A stretch of 64,000 nt of DNA from Pseudomonas sp. MWU13-2100 (lineage in GTDB: Bacteria > Pseudomonadota > Gammaproteobacteria > Pseudomonadales > Pseudomonadaceae). Numbering within the stretch: the stretch's first letter is position 1; each line of letters begins with the position of its first letter. The translations under genes were made by a program, and so were the position numbers. The stretch is from contig NZ_JALLIX010000019.1 in assembly GCF_023242365.1 (NCBI RefSeq), forward strand, positions 1-64,000, in the 5' to 3' direction. Positions 38,001-46,039 of this stretch are shown here, one piece after another. The notes beneath the pieces are model-generated. The model did no database searches and was not told the origin of the DNA. It was given only the letters and a program-made list of their open reading frames with translations.

Positions 38001-38394
38001 AACCGGGCTTGGCCAGGCGCGCGCGCTGGAACCAGGGGTGCTGGTCGGAGGTGTGGTTGATCACCAGCTCGGCGATCACCCGCAGGCCGCGTTTGTGGGC
38101 TTCGGCGATAAAGCGCCGGGCATCGGCCATCGTCCCGTAATCGCTGTGCACGCCCCGGTATTCGGCGATGTCGTAGCCATCGTCGCGGCGCGGCGAGGGG
38201 TAGAACGGCAACAGCCAGATGGTGTTCACGCCGAGGTCGGCGATGTAGTCGAGCTTGGCGATCAGGCCGGGAAAGTCGCCGATGCCATCGTTGTTCGAGT
38301 CGAAGAAGGATTTGACGTGAACCTGGTAGATCACCGCGTCCTTGTACCAGAGCGGGTCGTCGATAAAACTGGCTGGGCGGTTTTTTTTCGCCAT
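35059..38394 (-). CDS. treS: Trehalose synthase fused to maltokinase
   Basis: The product has 1111 residues from the ATG at 38394, which has AGGAG about 6 nt upstream. Upstream in-frame codons would run through a REP element. The N-terminal part (about 1-560) is a GH13_16 trehalose/maltose isomerase with nucleophile Asp212 (in DGLRLDAIPYL) and acid/base Glu254 (in LLAEANQW). The C-terminal part (about 600-1100) is a maltokinase with the kinase-like catalytic HGDLHLGQ (His954, Asp956) and the metal-binding LIDFEGE. The fusion converts trehalose to maltose and then maltose-1-phosphate, the GlgE donor. It overlaps glgB. A 200-nt REP-bearing gap separates it from glgE. Confidence 0.95.
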   Translation of the reverse strand: MAKKNRPASFIDDPLWYKDAVIYQVHVKSFFDSNNDGIGDFPGLIAKLDYIADLGVNTIWLLPFYPSPRRDDGYDIAEYRGVHSDYGTMADARRFIAEAHKRGLRVIAELVINHTSDQHPWFQRARLAKPGSSARNFYVWSDTDDKYTDTRIIFLDTEKSNWTWDPVAGQYFWHRFYSHQPDLNFDHPPVLKAVLAVMRYWLDLGIDGLRLDAIPYLIERDGTNNENLPETHQVLKKIRAEIDAHYPDRMLLAEANQWPEDTQLYFGDKRGDDGDECHMAFHFPLMPRMYMALAQEDRFPITDILRQTPEIPANCQWAIFLRNHDELTLEMVTDRERDYLWNYYAADRRARINLGIRRRLAPLMERDRRRIELLNSLLLSMPGTPTLYYGDEIGMGDNIYLGDRDGVRTPMQWSIDRNGGFSRADPASLVLPPIMDPLYGYQTVNVETQAGDPHSLLNWTRRLLAVRKLQKAFGRGSLKMLSPNNRRILAYTREYTGPDGKNEIILCVANVSRTAQAAELELSAFAGRVPVEMLGGNAFPPIGQLNFLLTLAPYGFYWFLLATETQMPSWHVEPVQSLPDFTTLVLKKRMEELLESPSRIALEQTILPEWLPKRRWFAGKGTALEQVRLVYGVRFGDPQHPVLLGEVEVTADGQSSRYQLPFGFLAEEQTSAALPQQLAMARVRRGRQVGLITDAFSLEPFVRAVIDGMRGDTVLAGGGGELHFQAEPELKALELPAEMTVRYLSSEQSNSSVVVAERIMLKLIRKVSAGVHPELEMSAYLTAAGFRHISPLLGSLVRRDTTGEDSLLMIAQGLLNNQGDAWSWTQNNLERAIRDELADAVSDHEQHFNALGELADFAALLGQRLGEMHLVLAAPTVDPAFSAQVSTVKDAQHWGKTIGGQMEQALRLLKQHQHALPENERVLVARLLEQQTAILDYIQTLAGQVVGGLRLRVHGDLHLGQVLVVKGDAYLIDFEGEPARSLQERRGKHSPYKDVSGVLRSFDYAAAMAYSSATVLEPSGAVGPASRRVTQRYLKDARKAFIQAYRRATASLVQAWQDPAGEEAALTLFSLEKAAYEIVYEAENRPAWLSVPLQGLSGLLSEVKTLSGGEQ

Positions 38395-38491
38395 GGGTAA
38401 CTCCTGTCGAATCAGTCGGACCGCAGGCAACAGCAGTCTGTTTTTATGCAGGGTTTTGCTGACAACAGCTTTACCGTTGGAGCAATCAACT

Positions 38492-38582
38492 TGTGGGAGC
38501 GGTGCTTGTGTGGGAGCGGTGCTTGCCCGCGAAGCTTCTAGCGGTCTCAGAGCCCCCTTCGCGGGCAAGCTCCGCTCCCACA
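38492..38582. repeat. REP with duplicated left end, between treS and glgE
   Basis: The standard arms (TGTGGGAGCGG and the mirrored right arm ending CTCCGCTCCCACA) are present. The first 16 nt of the left arm are tandemly duplicated (TGTGGGAGCGGTGCTTG immediately followed by TGTGGGAGCGGTGCTTGCCC), a small local expansion. Confidence 0.8.
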
Positions 38583-38592
38583 GTCCTGCCTG

Positions 38593-40590
38593 TCATAGGG
38601 TCTGAATCCGCCAGATGCCGAACGGCTGGTGCCAGGGCTCGATGCGCATCCACTGGGTCTTGCCGTGCCAGGTCCAGGTGTGGCCGTTCATCAGGTCTTC
38701 GCCACGGGTGGCGGCATCGTCGGCCAGGCCGAATTCCCACAAGGGCAATTCGAAGTGCGCTTCCTGGGCGTTATGCGGATCGAGGCTGACCGCCACCAGG
38801 ATGAAACTCTCCAGGTCCGCGGTGCGCTTGCCGAAATACAGGATGTTGTCGTTCCAGGCGTTGTAGACCTGCAACCCCAGGTGCGTCTGCAAGGCCGGAT
38901 GCTGGCGGCGGATACGATTGAGCTGGGCGATTTCGGCGATGATGTTGCCCGGCGCATTGAAGTCCCGCGGACGGATCTCGTATTTCTCCGAATCCAGGTA
39001 TTCCTCCTTGCCCGGCAAGGCCGCCGACTCGCACAGCTCGAAGCCCGAGTACATGCCCCAGAGCCCCGAGCCCATGGTGGCCAGCACCGCGCGAATGAGG
39101 AACCCGGCGCGCCCGGAATGGTGGAGGAAGGCCGGGTTGATATCCGGCGTATTGACGAAAAAATTCGGCCGGAAGCACTCGCGCCAAGGCGATTCGTTGA
39201 GCTCGGTGAAATAGGCGGACAGTTCAGCCTTGGTGTTGCGCCAGGTGAAGTAGGTGTAGCTCTGGGAATAACCGAGCTTGCCCAGGCGCGCCATCATTGC
39301 CGGCGTGGTGAAGGCCTCGGCGAGAAAGATCACCTCGGGATGAGCGCCACGCACATCGGCGATCAGCCATTGCCAGAACGGCAGTGGCTTGGTGTGGGGG
39401 TTGTCGACGCGAAACAGCTTCACACCCTCGGCCACCCAGCCCAGCACGATATCGCGCAGTTCGACCCAGAGACTGGGAATCGCCTCGGCGGCATAGAAAT
39501 CGACGTTGACGATGTCCTGGTATTTTTTCGGCGGGTTCTCCGCGTATTTGATGCTGCCGTCCGACCGCCAGTTGAACCAGCCGGGATGCTGCTGCAACCA
39601 GGGATGGTCCTGGGAACACTGGATGGCGAAATCCAGGGCGATCTCCAGGCCGTGCTCGGCCGCGGCACTGACCAGCCGACGGAAGTCCTCGCGACTACCC
39701 AGTTGCGAATGAATCGCCTCGTGCCCGCCCTCCTCGCTGCCGATCGCGTAAGGACTGCCGGGATCGTCGGGACCTGCAACCAGGGCATTGTTCGGGCCCT
39801 TGCGGTAACTGCGGCCAATGGGATGGATCGGCGGGAAATACAGCACGTCGAAACCCATGTCGCGGATCATCGGCAGGCGCTCGTGCACATCATCGAAGGT
39901 GCCGTGACGAGAGGCCCGCTCGGTGACCGAACGCGGAAACAGTTCATACCAGCTGGCGAACTGCGCCAGGCTGCGCTCCACGTCCAGCGGATAGTCATAG
40001 CTGCGACTGAGGTAGGCATGGTGGTCGGCCTTGCGCATCAGTACCGCCGTGGCGGGTTTGAGAAAACGCTCGACCTGGCCGTCGCTCGACAGGTGCAGCA
40101 ACTCCTCGTACAGCGCCGTGAGGCTCATCGCCACCTCCTCATGGCTGCGCTCGATGGCGTGCAGCACCTGCGTGCGCCCTTCCTGCAACTCGAGATCGAC
40201 GGCCACCCCGGCGACGAATTTCTTCTCCAGTTCGTAGCAGAAGCTGGCGAACTGATCGATCCAGGCCTCGATCCGATAGGCATAGCGCCCCTGCTCGCCG
40301 ACCCGCAGGCGGCCTTGCCAGGCATTGTTGCCTTTATCGCTCATGGCCGTGCGTTGCCAATCGGCATCGCCCAGATTCCTCCAGGCCAACAACACCGCGA
40401 GCTTGTCGTGGCCATCGGCGAACACCTTGGCGCTCACCACCAGTTCCTGCCCCGCCACCGCCTTGACCGCGAACTGCCCGCCATCGACGGTAGGCGTCAC
40501 GTCTTCAATGGCGATGCGCGGCAGCAGCAACGCCTGGGACAAGGGCAGGACTTCGGTGCCCTCTTCGTCCAACGGTTTATCAGCTGACAT
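38593..40590 (-). CDS. glgE: Alpha-1,4-glucan:maltose-1-phosphate maltosyltransferase
   Basis: The product has 665 residues. The N-terminal domain (about 1-200) is the GlgE-type beta-sandwich and helical region. The GH13_3 barrel carries nucleophile Asp396 (in LFRVDNPHTKP) and acid/base Glu425 (in VIFLAEAFT). It extends glucan chains with maltose units from maltose-1-phosphate. It is the first gene of the leftward operon glgE-treS/mak-glgB, transcribed from an AlgU-like promoter at 40678-40705. The three products form the complete GlgE pathway, apart from the trehalose supplied by TreY/TreZ. Confidence 0.95.
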   Translation of the reverse strand: MSADKPLDEEGTEVLPLSQALLLPRIAIEDVTPTVDGGQFAVKAVAGQELVVSAKVFADGHDKLAVLLAWRNLGDADWQRTAMSDKGNNAWQGRLRVGEQGRYAYRIEAWIDQFASFCYELEKKFVAGVAVDLELQEGRTQVLHAIERSHEEVAMSLTALYEELLHLSSDGQVERFLKPATAVLMRKADHHAYLSRSYDYPLDVERSLAQFASWYELFPRSVTERASRHGTFDDVHERLPMIRDMGFDVLYFPPIHPIGRSYRKGPNNALVAGPDDPGSPYAIGSEEGGHEAIHSQLGSREDFRRLVSAAAEHGLEIALDFAIQCSQDHPWLQQHPGWFNWRSDGSIKYAENPPKKYQDIVNVDFYAAEAIPSLWVELRDIVLGWVAEGVKLFRVDNPHTKPLPFWQWLIADVRGAHPEVIFLAEAFTTPAMMARLGKLGYSQSYTYFTWRNTKAELSAYFTELNESPWRECFRPNFFVNTPDINPAFLHHSGRAGFLIRAVLATMGSGLWGMYSGFELCESAALPGKEEYLDSEKYEIRPRDFNAPGNIIAEIAQLNRIRRQHPALQTHLGLQVYNAWNDNILYFGKRTADLESFILVAVSLDPHNAQEAHFELPLWEFGLADDAATRGEDLMNGHTWTWHGKTQWMRIEPWHQPFGIWRIQTL

Positions 40591-40677
40591 CGAGCATCAC
40601 TCCTTACGCCCCATGGACGCTCCACTCTGCGTAATCTGCTTGGTTACCGGCTTCATCCTGAAAAAGGTCGCTTCAGT

Positions 40678-40705
40678 TCGGAGCCCACTGCCGGAATAAA
40701 AGTTC
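40678..40705 (-). promoter_or_regulatory. AlgU (sigma-22)-type promoter of the glgE operon
   Basis: On the minus strand GAACTT (40705-40700), a 17-nt spacer and TCCGA (40682-40678) match the AlgU consensus GAACTT-N16/17-TCNNA. It sits about 90 nt before the glgE start. This would put glucan/trehalose conversion under envelope or osmotic stress control. Confidence 0.75.
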
Positions 40706-40840
40706 AGACCGATTTGCCGGGAACCCCACTCGTCATAAAGCGGGAGTCAAAAGCACCTGGGCAGGGTCCACCGTTGTACGGGGTGCCCTGATCCATAACC
40801 GGGCGCCACCTCTGAAGCACGCATAAAGGAGGCCAGCTTC

Positions 40841-40999
40841 ATGAATATTCCGATTCCGGCAGAAACGCCCGATCCCAATATCGACCAACCGACCCTGCCA
40901 CCGACGGAGCCACCGCCGGTCCCCGAGCAGGAGCCGCCGGGTAGCACGCCGCCGCCCAAGGTCGATCCACCGACCACCATGCCGCCGGTCATCGCCTGA
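40841..40999 (+). CDS. 52-residue proline-rich small protein
   Basis: An open frame of 52 codons starts at the ATG at 40841 with a perfect AAAGGAGG ribosome site 8 nt upstream, and ends with TGA at 40997-40999. The product is about 40 percent proline, with acidic residues and PPP runs, and contains no hydrophobic segment. The Shine-Dalgarno strength and unbiased length argue for a real gene despite its size. Function is unknown. It is divergent from glgE and upstream of a DUF3203 gene in the same direction. Confidence 0.6.
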   Translation: MNIPIPAETPDPNIDQPTLPPTEPPPVPEQEPPGSTPPPKVDPPTTMPPVIA

Positions 41000-41070
41000 C
41001 GCGGCGCGCCTGAAGCATAGACGGGAATGTCGCCGCAGCCGCGCCATCTCTCGAACATAAGGAGAGCACC

Positions 41071-41310
41071 ATGCCCGTGCATATCGACCCCTCGAACCAG
41101 ACCTGTGCCCTGGAGCAAGGCGATGTCCGTGCCCATGGCCCGGCCAGTGCCGTGCGGATCAGTACCGATGACGGCAAAAGCATGTCCCGCGCCGAACTGG
41201 ATGGTCAGTTCATCTGGATCACCGAAGCGCAAGCCGACGCCCTGACCGTCGCCGGCGCCTTCGACGGCCGCCATCATGTGAAGGCCAGCGACAGTGATTC
41301 GGTGATCTGA
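41071..41310 (+). CDS. DUF3203 family protein
   Basis: The product has 79 residues and matches the pattern of DUF3203, a small soluble Pseudomonas family (Asp/Thr-rich beta-strand region, then ITEAQADALTVAGAFDGR). AAGGAGAG lies 6 nt before the ATG. It follows the proline-rich gene by 71 nt and may share its transcript. Its function is not known. The stop codon is immediately followed by an ANR box. Confidence 0.75.
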   Translation: MPVHIDPSNQTCALEQGDVRAHGPASAVRISTDDGKSMSRAELDGQFIWITEAQADALTVAGAFDGRHHVKASDSDSVI

Positions 41311-41324
41311 TTGATCTGTGTCAA
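41311..41324. promoter_or_regulatory. ANR/FNR box upstream of ccoG
   Basis: TTGATCTGTGTCAA matches the ANR consensus TTGAT-N4-GTCAA/ATCAA exactly. It starts at the base after the DUF3203 stop and lies about 190 bp before the ccoG ATG, a plausible activator site for low-oxygen expression. Confidence 0.65.
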
Positions 41325-41516
41325 CAGCGGCGCCCGGCATTTGCGTCCGGCGCCACAGAGCTCGACAGCGGGGAGCGGCACAGGCCAGGACAACCTGTCG
41401 CAGGCCCTCGTATCCGGCCATCTGATCCGGTTTTTATTCAAATACCTGAGTCTGTTATGCAAACAGTTCGCTCGGCATAGTGCCCAGGCCTGATGGAGGC
41501 TGACGAGCGACAGACC

Positions 41517-42929
41517 ATGAGCGAGAGAATCCCCGTCCAGAGTGTTGAAACCTTCGAGCCCTTGCGTTCAAGGGCGAAGGCCAGATCCACCGACCAACTG
41601 ATCCACACCCGCAGCTTCAGCGGACTGTTCCGTAACCTGCGCCTGGGTGGCGCGGGCTTTCTGTTCCTGCTGTTCTTCGGCACGGTATGGCTGGACTGGG
41701 GCGGCCGCCAGGCAGTGCTCTGGGATCTGGCCGAAAGCCGCTTCCATATCTTTGGCGCGACCTTCTGGCCCCAGGACTTTATCCTGCTCTCGGCCCTGCT
41801 GATCATTTGTGCCTTCGGCCTGTTCGCCATCACCGTGTTCGCCGGACGGGTCTGGTGCGGCTATACCTGTCCGCAAAGCTCCTGGACCTGGCTGTTCATG
41901 TGGTGCGAAAAAGTCACCGAAGGCGAACGCAACCAACGCATCAAGCTGCAAGCCGCGCCCTGGGGCCCGAACAAACTGGCCCGGCGCGCGGCCAAACATA
42001 CGTTGTGGCTGGGTATCAGCCTGCTGACCGGGCTGACCTTCGTCGGTTACTTCACGCCGATCCGGCCCCTGGCCCAGGAGCTGATGACCCTGCAGATCGG
42101 CGGTGTCAGCCTGTTCTGGGTGCTGTTCTTCACCGCCGCCACCTACATCAACGCCGGCTGGCTGCGCGAAGCGGTGTGTATGCACATGTGTCCCTATGCA
42201 CGGTTCCAGAGCGTGATGTTCGACAAGGACACCCTGACCATCTCCTACGACGCCACCCGGGGCGAACACCGCGGTCCGCGCAAGCGTGATGTGGCGCCGG
42301 CCAGCGTCGGCCTGGGGGACTGCATCGACTGCCAGATGTGCGTGCAGGTCTGCCCCACCGGCATCGACATCCGCGACGGTCTGCAGATGGAGTGCATCGG
42401 CTGCGCGGCGTGCATCGACGCCTGCGATTCGATCATGGACAAGATGGGTTACGCCCGAGGCTTGGTGAGCTACACCTCCGAGCACCAGTTGCAGGGCGGC
42501 AAGACCCGCCTGTTGCGCCCACGGCTGATCGGCTACAGCGCCGTGCTGCTGATCATGATCGGCGCGCTGGCCCTGGCCCTTGTGGAACGGCCCATGGTCT
42601 CGCTGGACGTGAGCAAAGACCGTGGACTGTTCCGGGAAAACAGCCAGGGCCAGATCGAGAACATCTACAGCCTCAAGGTCATCAACAAGACCCAGCAGCC
42701 CCAGCGCTATCGCCTGGAACTGCAGGACAGCGAGGGCTTCCAGTTGCAGGGCAAGGCCGAACTGAGCCTGGCGGCGGGTGAAATCGTCGACCTGCCGGTG
42801 TCGGTGGTGATGCTCGGCGACAAGCCTAAAAGCAGTTCGCAGGTGCTGAGTTTCAAGGTGGTCGACAACGACGAGCCCGCTGTCTACAGCGTGGCGAAGA
42901 GCCGCTTTGTCGCCCCACTGAACCGTTGA
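41517..42929 (+). CDS. ccoG: Cytochrome c oxidase accessory protein CcoG
   Basis: The product has 470 residues. Several membrane segments occupy the first half (with CGYTCPQSSWTW near residue 120). Two ferredoxin-like [4Fe-4S] motifs follow (CIDCQMCVQVCP and CIGCAACIDACD), then an Ig-like periplasmic C-terminal domain. CcoG is a cupric reductase that helps copper delivery to cbb3-type oxidase. No ccoNOQP, ccoH/I/S genes are nearby, so this is a stand-alone, possibly additional copy. The start at 41517 fits family length. An ATG at 41493 is less likely. Confidence 0.93.
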   Translation: MSERIPVQSVETFEPLRSRAKARSTDQLIHTRSFSGLFRNLRLGGAGFLFLLFFGTVWLDWGGRQAVLWDLAESRFHIFGATFWPQDFILLSALLIICAFGLFAITVFAGRVWCGYTCPQSSWTWLFMWCEKVTEGERNQRIKLQAAPWGPNKLARRAAKHTLWLGISLLTGLTFVGYFTPIRPLAQELMTLQIGGVSLFWVLFFTAATYINAGWLREAVCMHMCPYARFQSVMFDKDTLTISYDATRGEHRGPRKRDVAPASVGLGDCIDCQMCVQVCPTGIDIRDGLQMECIGCAACIDACDSIMDKMGYARGLVSYTSEHQLQGGKTRLLRPRLIGYSAVLLIMIGALALALVERPMVSLDVSKDRGLFRENSQGQIENIYSLKVINKTQQPQRYRLELQDSEGFQLQGKAELSLAAGEIVDLPVSVVMLGDKPKSSSQVLSFKVVDNDEPAVYSVAKSRFVAPLNR

Positions 42930-42977
42930 TGCCTTAGAATCGCGAGCGCCGATGCCAGTTGCAGTTGAACACAATCC

Positions 42978-43117
42978 TGTGGCGAGCGGGCTTGCCCGCG
43001 CTCGGCTGCGAAGCAGCCGTAAAACCAGAAAACTCGTTCTGCCTGATACACCACAATCGCTGGTTTTAGGGCCACTACGCGCCCCAGTGCGGCGTTCCGA
43101 CAAGCCCGCTCGCCACA
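42978..43117. repeat. Second-type REP with internal stem after ccoG
   Basis: The arms TGTGGCGAGCGGGCTTGCCC and the mirrored right end CCCGCTCGCCACA are separated by about 100 nt of imperfect inverted sequence (for example AAAACCAG and CTGGTTTT). It is related to the element at 32682-32816 and lies between ccoG and the MocR gene. Confidence 0.8.
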
Positions 43118-43155
43118 ACGGTGTAAAGACAATTCGCTGTTGCGTGCCTTTATGA

Positions 43156-44589
43156 ATGAGTCAAGCCTCCATGAAACGCTACGAAAAATTCGCCGATGAC
43201 ATCGCTGAACTGATCCGCACCGGCGTCCTCGGCCCCGGCCAGCGCGTGCCGTCGGTGCGTTACGCCAGCCAGACCTATGGGGTCAGCCCGTCCACCGTGT
43301 TCCAGGCCTACTACCTGCTGGAACGCCGCGGCCTGATCCGTGCCCGGCCGCGCTCCGGCTATTTCGTCAACGCCCATACCCCCAGCCCGTTTTCGGAGCC
43401 GGCGATCAGCAGCCAGGTCAGCGAGTCCACCGAGGTCGATGTCAGCGAACTGGTGTTCTCGGTGCTGGACTCGATCAAGGACCCCGCCACCGTGCCCTTC
43501 GGCTCGGCCTTCCCGAGTCCGACGCTGTTTCCCCTGCAACGCCTGTCCCGCTCCCTGGCCAGTTCCAGCCGCGAGATGGACCCGCGCTTGGTGGTCACCG
43601 ACCTGTCGCCGGGTAACCCGCAACTGCGCCGGCAGATTGCCCTGCGCTACATGGTCGGCGGGCTGATGCTGCCCATGGAGGAACTGCTGATCACCAACGG
43701 CGCCCTGGAGGCGCTGAACCTGTGCCTGCAAGCCGTCACCGAGCCCGGCGACCTGGTGGCCATCGAGGCTCCGGCGTTCTATGCCTGCCTGCAAGTGCTG
43801 GAGCGGCTCAAGCTCAAGGCCGTGGAGATCCCGGTGCATCCGCGTGATGGCATCGACCTCGGGGTGCTGGCCCAGACCCTGGAGCGCCATCCGATCAAGG
43901 CTTGCTGGTGCATGACCAGCTTCCAGAATCCTCTCGGCGCGACCCTGCCCGAGACGAAAAAGCAGGAACTGGTGGAGCTGCTGCGCCAGCATCAGGTGCC
44001 GCTGATCGAAGACGATGTCTACGCCGAGCTTTATTACGGCCAACAGGCGCCGAAACCGGCCAAGGCCTTCGACACCGAGGGCCTGGTGATGCACTGTGGC
44101 TCCTTCTCCAAGAGCCTGGCGCCGGGCTATCGCATCGGCTGGGTGGCGGCGGGCCGTTACGCGCAGAAGGTCGAACGGCTCAAATTGATGACCTCGCTAT
44201 GCGCCTCGATGCCGGCCCAGGCAGCCCTGGCCGACTACCTGCAAAACGGCGGCTACGACCGACACCTGCGCAAGCTGCGTTATGCCCTGGAGGAACAACA
44301 GAGCGCCATGCTGGCGGCGATTGCCCGCTACTTCCCGGCGCAGACGCGGGTCAGCCAACCGAGCGGCGGCTACTTCCTGTGGCTGGAACTGCCGGAACAG
44401 CTGGACTCGCTGAAACTGTTCCAGATCGCCCTGGCTCAGGGCATCAGCATCGCCCCGGGACCGATCTTTTCGCCGACCCAACGCTTTGGCAACTGCATCC
44501 GTTTGAATTACGGCAGTCCGTGGAACGAAGTGTCGGAACAGGCGATGGAGACCCTGGGACGGATTGTGCGGTCATTGCTGGACCAGTGA
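43156..44589 (+). CDS. MocR-family transcriptional regulator (GntR DNA-binding plus aminotransferase-like domain)
   Basis: The product has 477 residues. The N-terminal GntR winged helix (about 8-75, with QRVPSVRYASQTYGVSPSTVFQAYYLLERRGL) is followed by a fold-type I aminotransferase domain. The PLP lysine is visible at 319 (in GSFSKSLAPGYRIGW), with NGALEALNLCLQ and FQNPLGA motifs. Such proteins use PLP-bound effectors as ligands rather than acting as ordinary transaminases. The target may be a nearby gene but none is divergent from it. Either the Met at 43156 or that at 43171 could be the start. Confidence 0.9.
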   Translation: MSQASMKRYEKFADDIAELIRTGVLGPGQRVPSVRYASQTYGVSPSTVFQAYYLLERRGLIRARPRSGYFVNAHTPSPFSEPAISSQVSESTEVDVSELVFSVLDSIKDPATVPFGSAFPSPTLFPLQRLSRSLASSSREMDPRLVVTDLSPGNPQLRRQIALRYMVGGLMLPMEELLITNGALEALNLCLQAVTEPGDLVAIEAPAFYACLQVLERLKLKAVEIPVHPRDGIDLGVLAQTLERHPIKACWCMTSFQNPLGATLPETKKQELVELLRQHQVPLIEDDVYAELYYGQQAPKPAKAFDTEGLVMHCGSFSKSLAPGYRIGWVAAGRYAQKVERLKLMTSLCASMPAQAALADYLQNGGYDRHLRKLRYALEEQQSAMLAAIARYFPAQTRVSQPSGGYFLWLELPEQLDSLKLFQIALAQGISIAPGPIFSPTQRFGNCIRLNYGSPWNEVSEQAMETLGRIVRSLLDQ

Positions 44590-44592
44590 GCC

Positions 44593-45171
44593 CTATTGCT
44601 CAGCCAAGGGCCAGTGCATCAGATAGGCCGCGCCGGTCACCCGAATCAACGGATGCGGCACGATCTGGCACTCGCCGACAATCGTGAAACCATGCCGCTG
44701 GTAGAAGCGGCAGGCGCCGCTGTTCATCGCATAGTCGATCAGGCTCAGGCCCTTGAGTTCAAGCGCCCGGCAGCGCTGGCGGGCGTATTCAAGAAAACGC
44801 GCACCGAGCCCCTGGTTACGCCAGCCCTCGTGCAGGGCCAGGCTGGAAATATACAGGGTGTGGGGAATCTCCAGATCGGCATACGGCGCCAGCACCGGAT
44901 CGCTGCTCGGCGTTGCCTGCGGATCTTCGAACATCGGATAGCTGTGCAACATGCCGATGACCTGGCCATCCGCCTCGGCCATCAAACAGTTCTCATAGGA
45001 AAAATCCACACCCTCACGGGCATAACGCCGCTCACCGACATCCAGCAAGGACTCATCGCCCTCAGCCAACTGGCTCCAGATATAGTCGGACGCCCCTTCC
45101 GAGGAAATCTGGAACAGGCGGGCAATCTCACGGGCGTCCGTGCGTAGCGCCGGACGAAAGATAACGGTCAT
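44593..45171 (-). CDS. GNAT-family N-acetyltransferase
   Basis: The product has 192 residues. The acetyl-CoA binding pattern is visible at about residues 120-150 (LALHEGWRNQGLGARFLEYARQR), followed by the C-terminal helix and strand with SLIDYAMNSGACRFYQRHGF. The substrate is unknown. It is convergent with the MocR gene, with stop codons only 3 nt apart, and no terminator is visible between them. Confidence 0.88.
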   Translation of the reverse strand: MTVIFRPALRTDAREIARLFQISSEGASDYIWSQLAEGDESLLDVGERRYAREGVDFSYENCLMAEADGQVIGMLHSYPMFEDPQATPSSDPVLAPYADLEIPHTLYISSLALHEGWRNQGLGARFLEYARQRCRALELKGLSLIDYAMNSGACRFYQRHGFTIVGECQIVPHPLIRVTGAAYLMHWPLAEQ

Positions 45172-45292
45172 TCGGGGATCCCTGTAACGGTCGGTCGGCG
45201 GCCAGGCAAAGTCCTGGCGCCGGCGTTACAGTGTGAGGCGTGCGCTCGACGGGCCGATGTGCCCGAGCGACATGACCGGCGCAAAAACCGAC

Positions 45293-46039
45293 TTAGCGGC
45301 CACCCGCCAGATCGATAAAGGTCCCGGTGGCGTAGGAAGCCTTGTCCGAGAGCAACCAGACAATCGCCTCGGCCACTTCTTCGGCGCGCCCGCCACGGCC
45401 CATGGGAATCGCCGACTCCAGCTTGCTGACCCGGTCGGCATCGCCGCTCAGGGCATGGAACTCGGTGTAGATATAGCCCGGACGCACGGCATTGACCCGA
45501 ATGCCCTCGCCCGCCAGTTCCTTGGACAACCCGAGGGTGAAGGTGTCCAGCGCGCCCTTGGAAGCGGCGTAATCCACATACTCGTTGGGCGAACCGAGAC
45601 GCGCCGCCGCCGAAGACACATTGACGATGTTACCGCCCTGGCCACCATGGCGTGGCGACATCCTGTGCACCGCGTGCTTGGCGCACAGGATCGGCCCCAG
45701 GGTATTGGTCTTGAGGGTTTGCAGGATACGAAATTCGGACATTTCATCGACCCGGGACTTGTGCCCCACGGTCCCGGCATTGTTGACCAGGGCGGTGACC
45801 GGCCCCAGCTCGGCGTCCACCCGGTTGAACAGGTGGATCACCTCATCCTCGATACTGACATCGGCGCGCACGGCAATGGCCACGGCGCCCAGCCCACGGA
45901 CCTGTTCCAGCACCCGCAGGGCCGCCGCCTCACCGGTCAGGTAGTTGATACAGATGCGATACCCCTGTTGCGCAGCGAGCAATGCGGTGGCGGCACCGAT
46001 GCCACGACTGCCGCCGGTGATGACGATAACTTTGTCCAT
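45293..46039 (-). CDS. SDR-family oxidoreductase
   Basis: The product has 248 residues, the standard SDR length. The cofactor motif GGSRGIG lies at residues 8-14, NNAG near 90, a catalytic serine in NVSSAAARL, and the catalytic YAASK pair near 155-160. In contrast to the SDR gene at 7476-8033, the active site here is complete. The substrate is unknown. It lies on the same strand as, but 265 nt downstream of, the SnoaL-like gene. Confidence 0.92.
   Translation of the reverse strand: MDKVIVITGGSRGIGAATALLAAQQGYRICINYLTGEAAALRVLEQVRGLGAVAIAVRADVSIEDEVIHLFNRVDAELGPVTALVNNAGTVGHKSRVDEMSEFRILQTLKTNTLGPILCAKHAVHRMSPRHGGQGGNIVNVSSAAARLGSPNEYVDYAASKGALDTFTLGLSKELAGEGIRVNAVRPGYIYTEFHALSGDADRVSKLESAIPMGRGGRAEEVAEAIVWLLSDKASYATGTFIDLAGGR

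Noticed and set aside
38395..38568. In-frame 58-codon extension of treS upstream of 38394
   Set aside because: It runs through a REP repeat and lacks a ribosome site. The ATG at 38394 has a good one and matches the family N-terminus.
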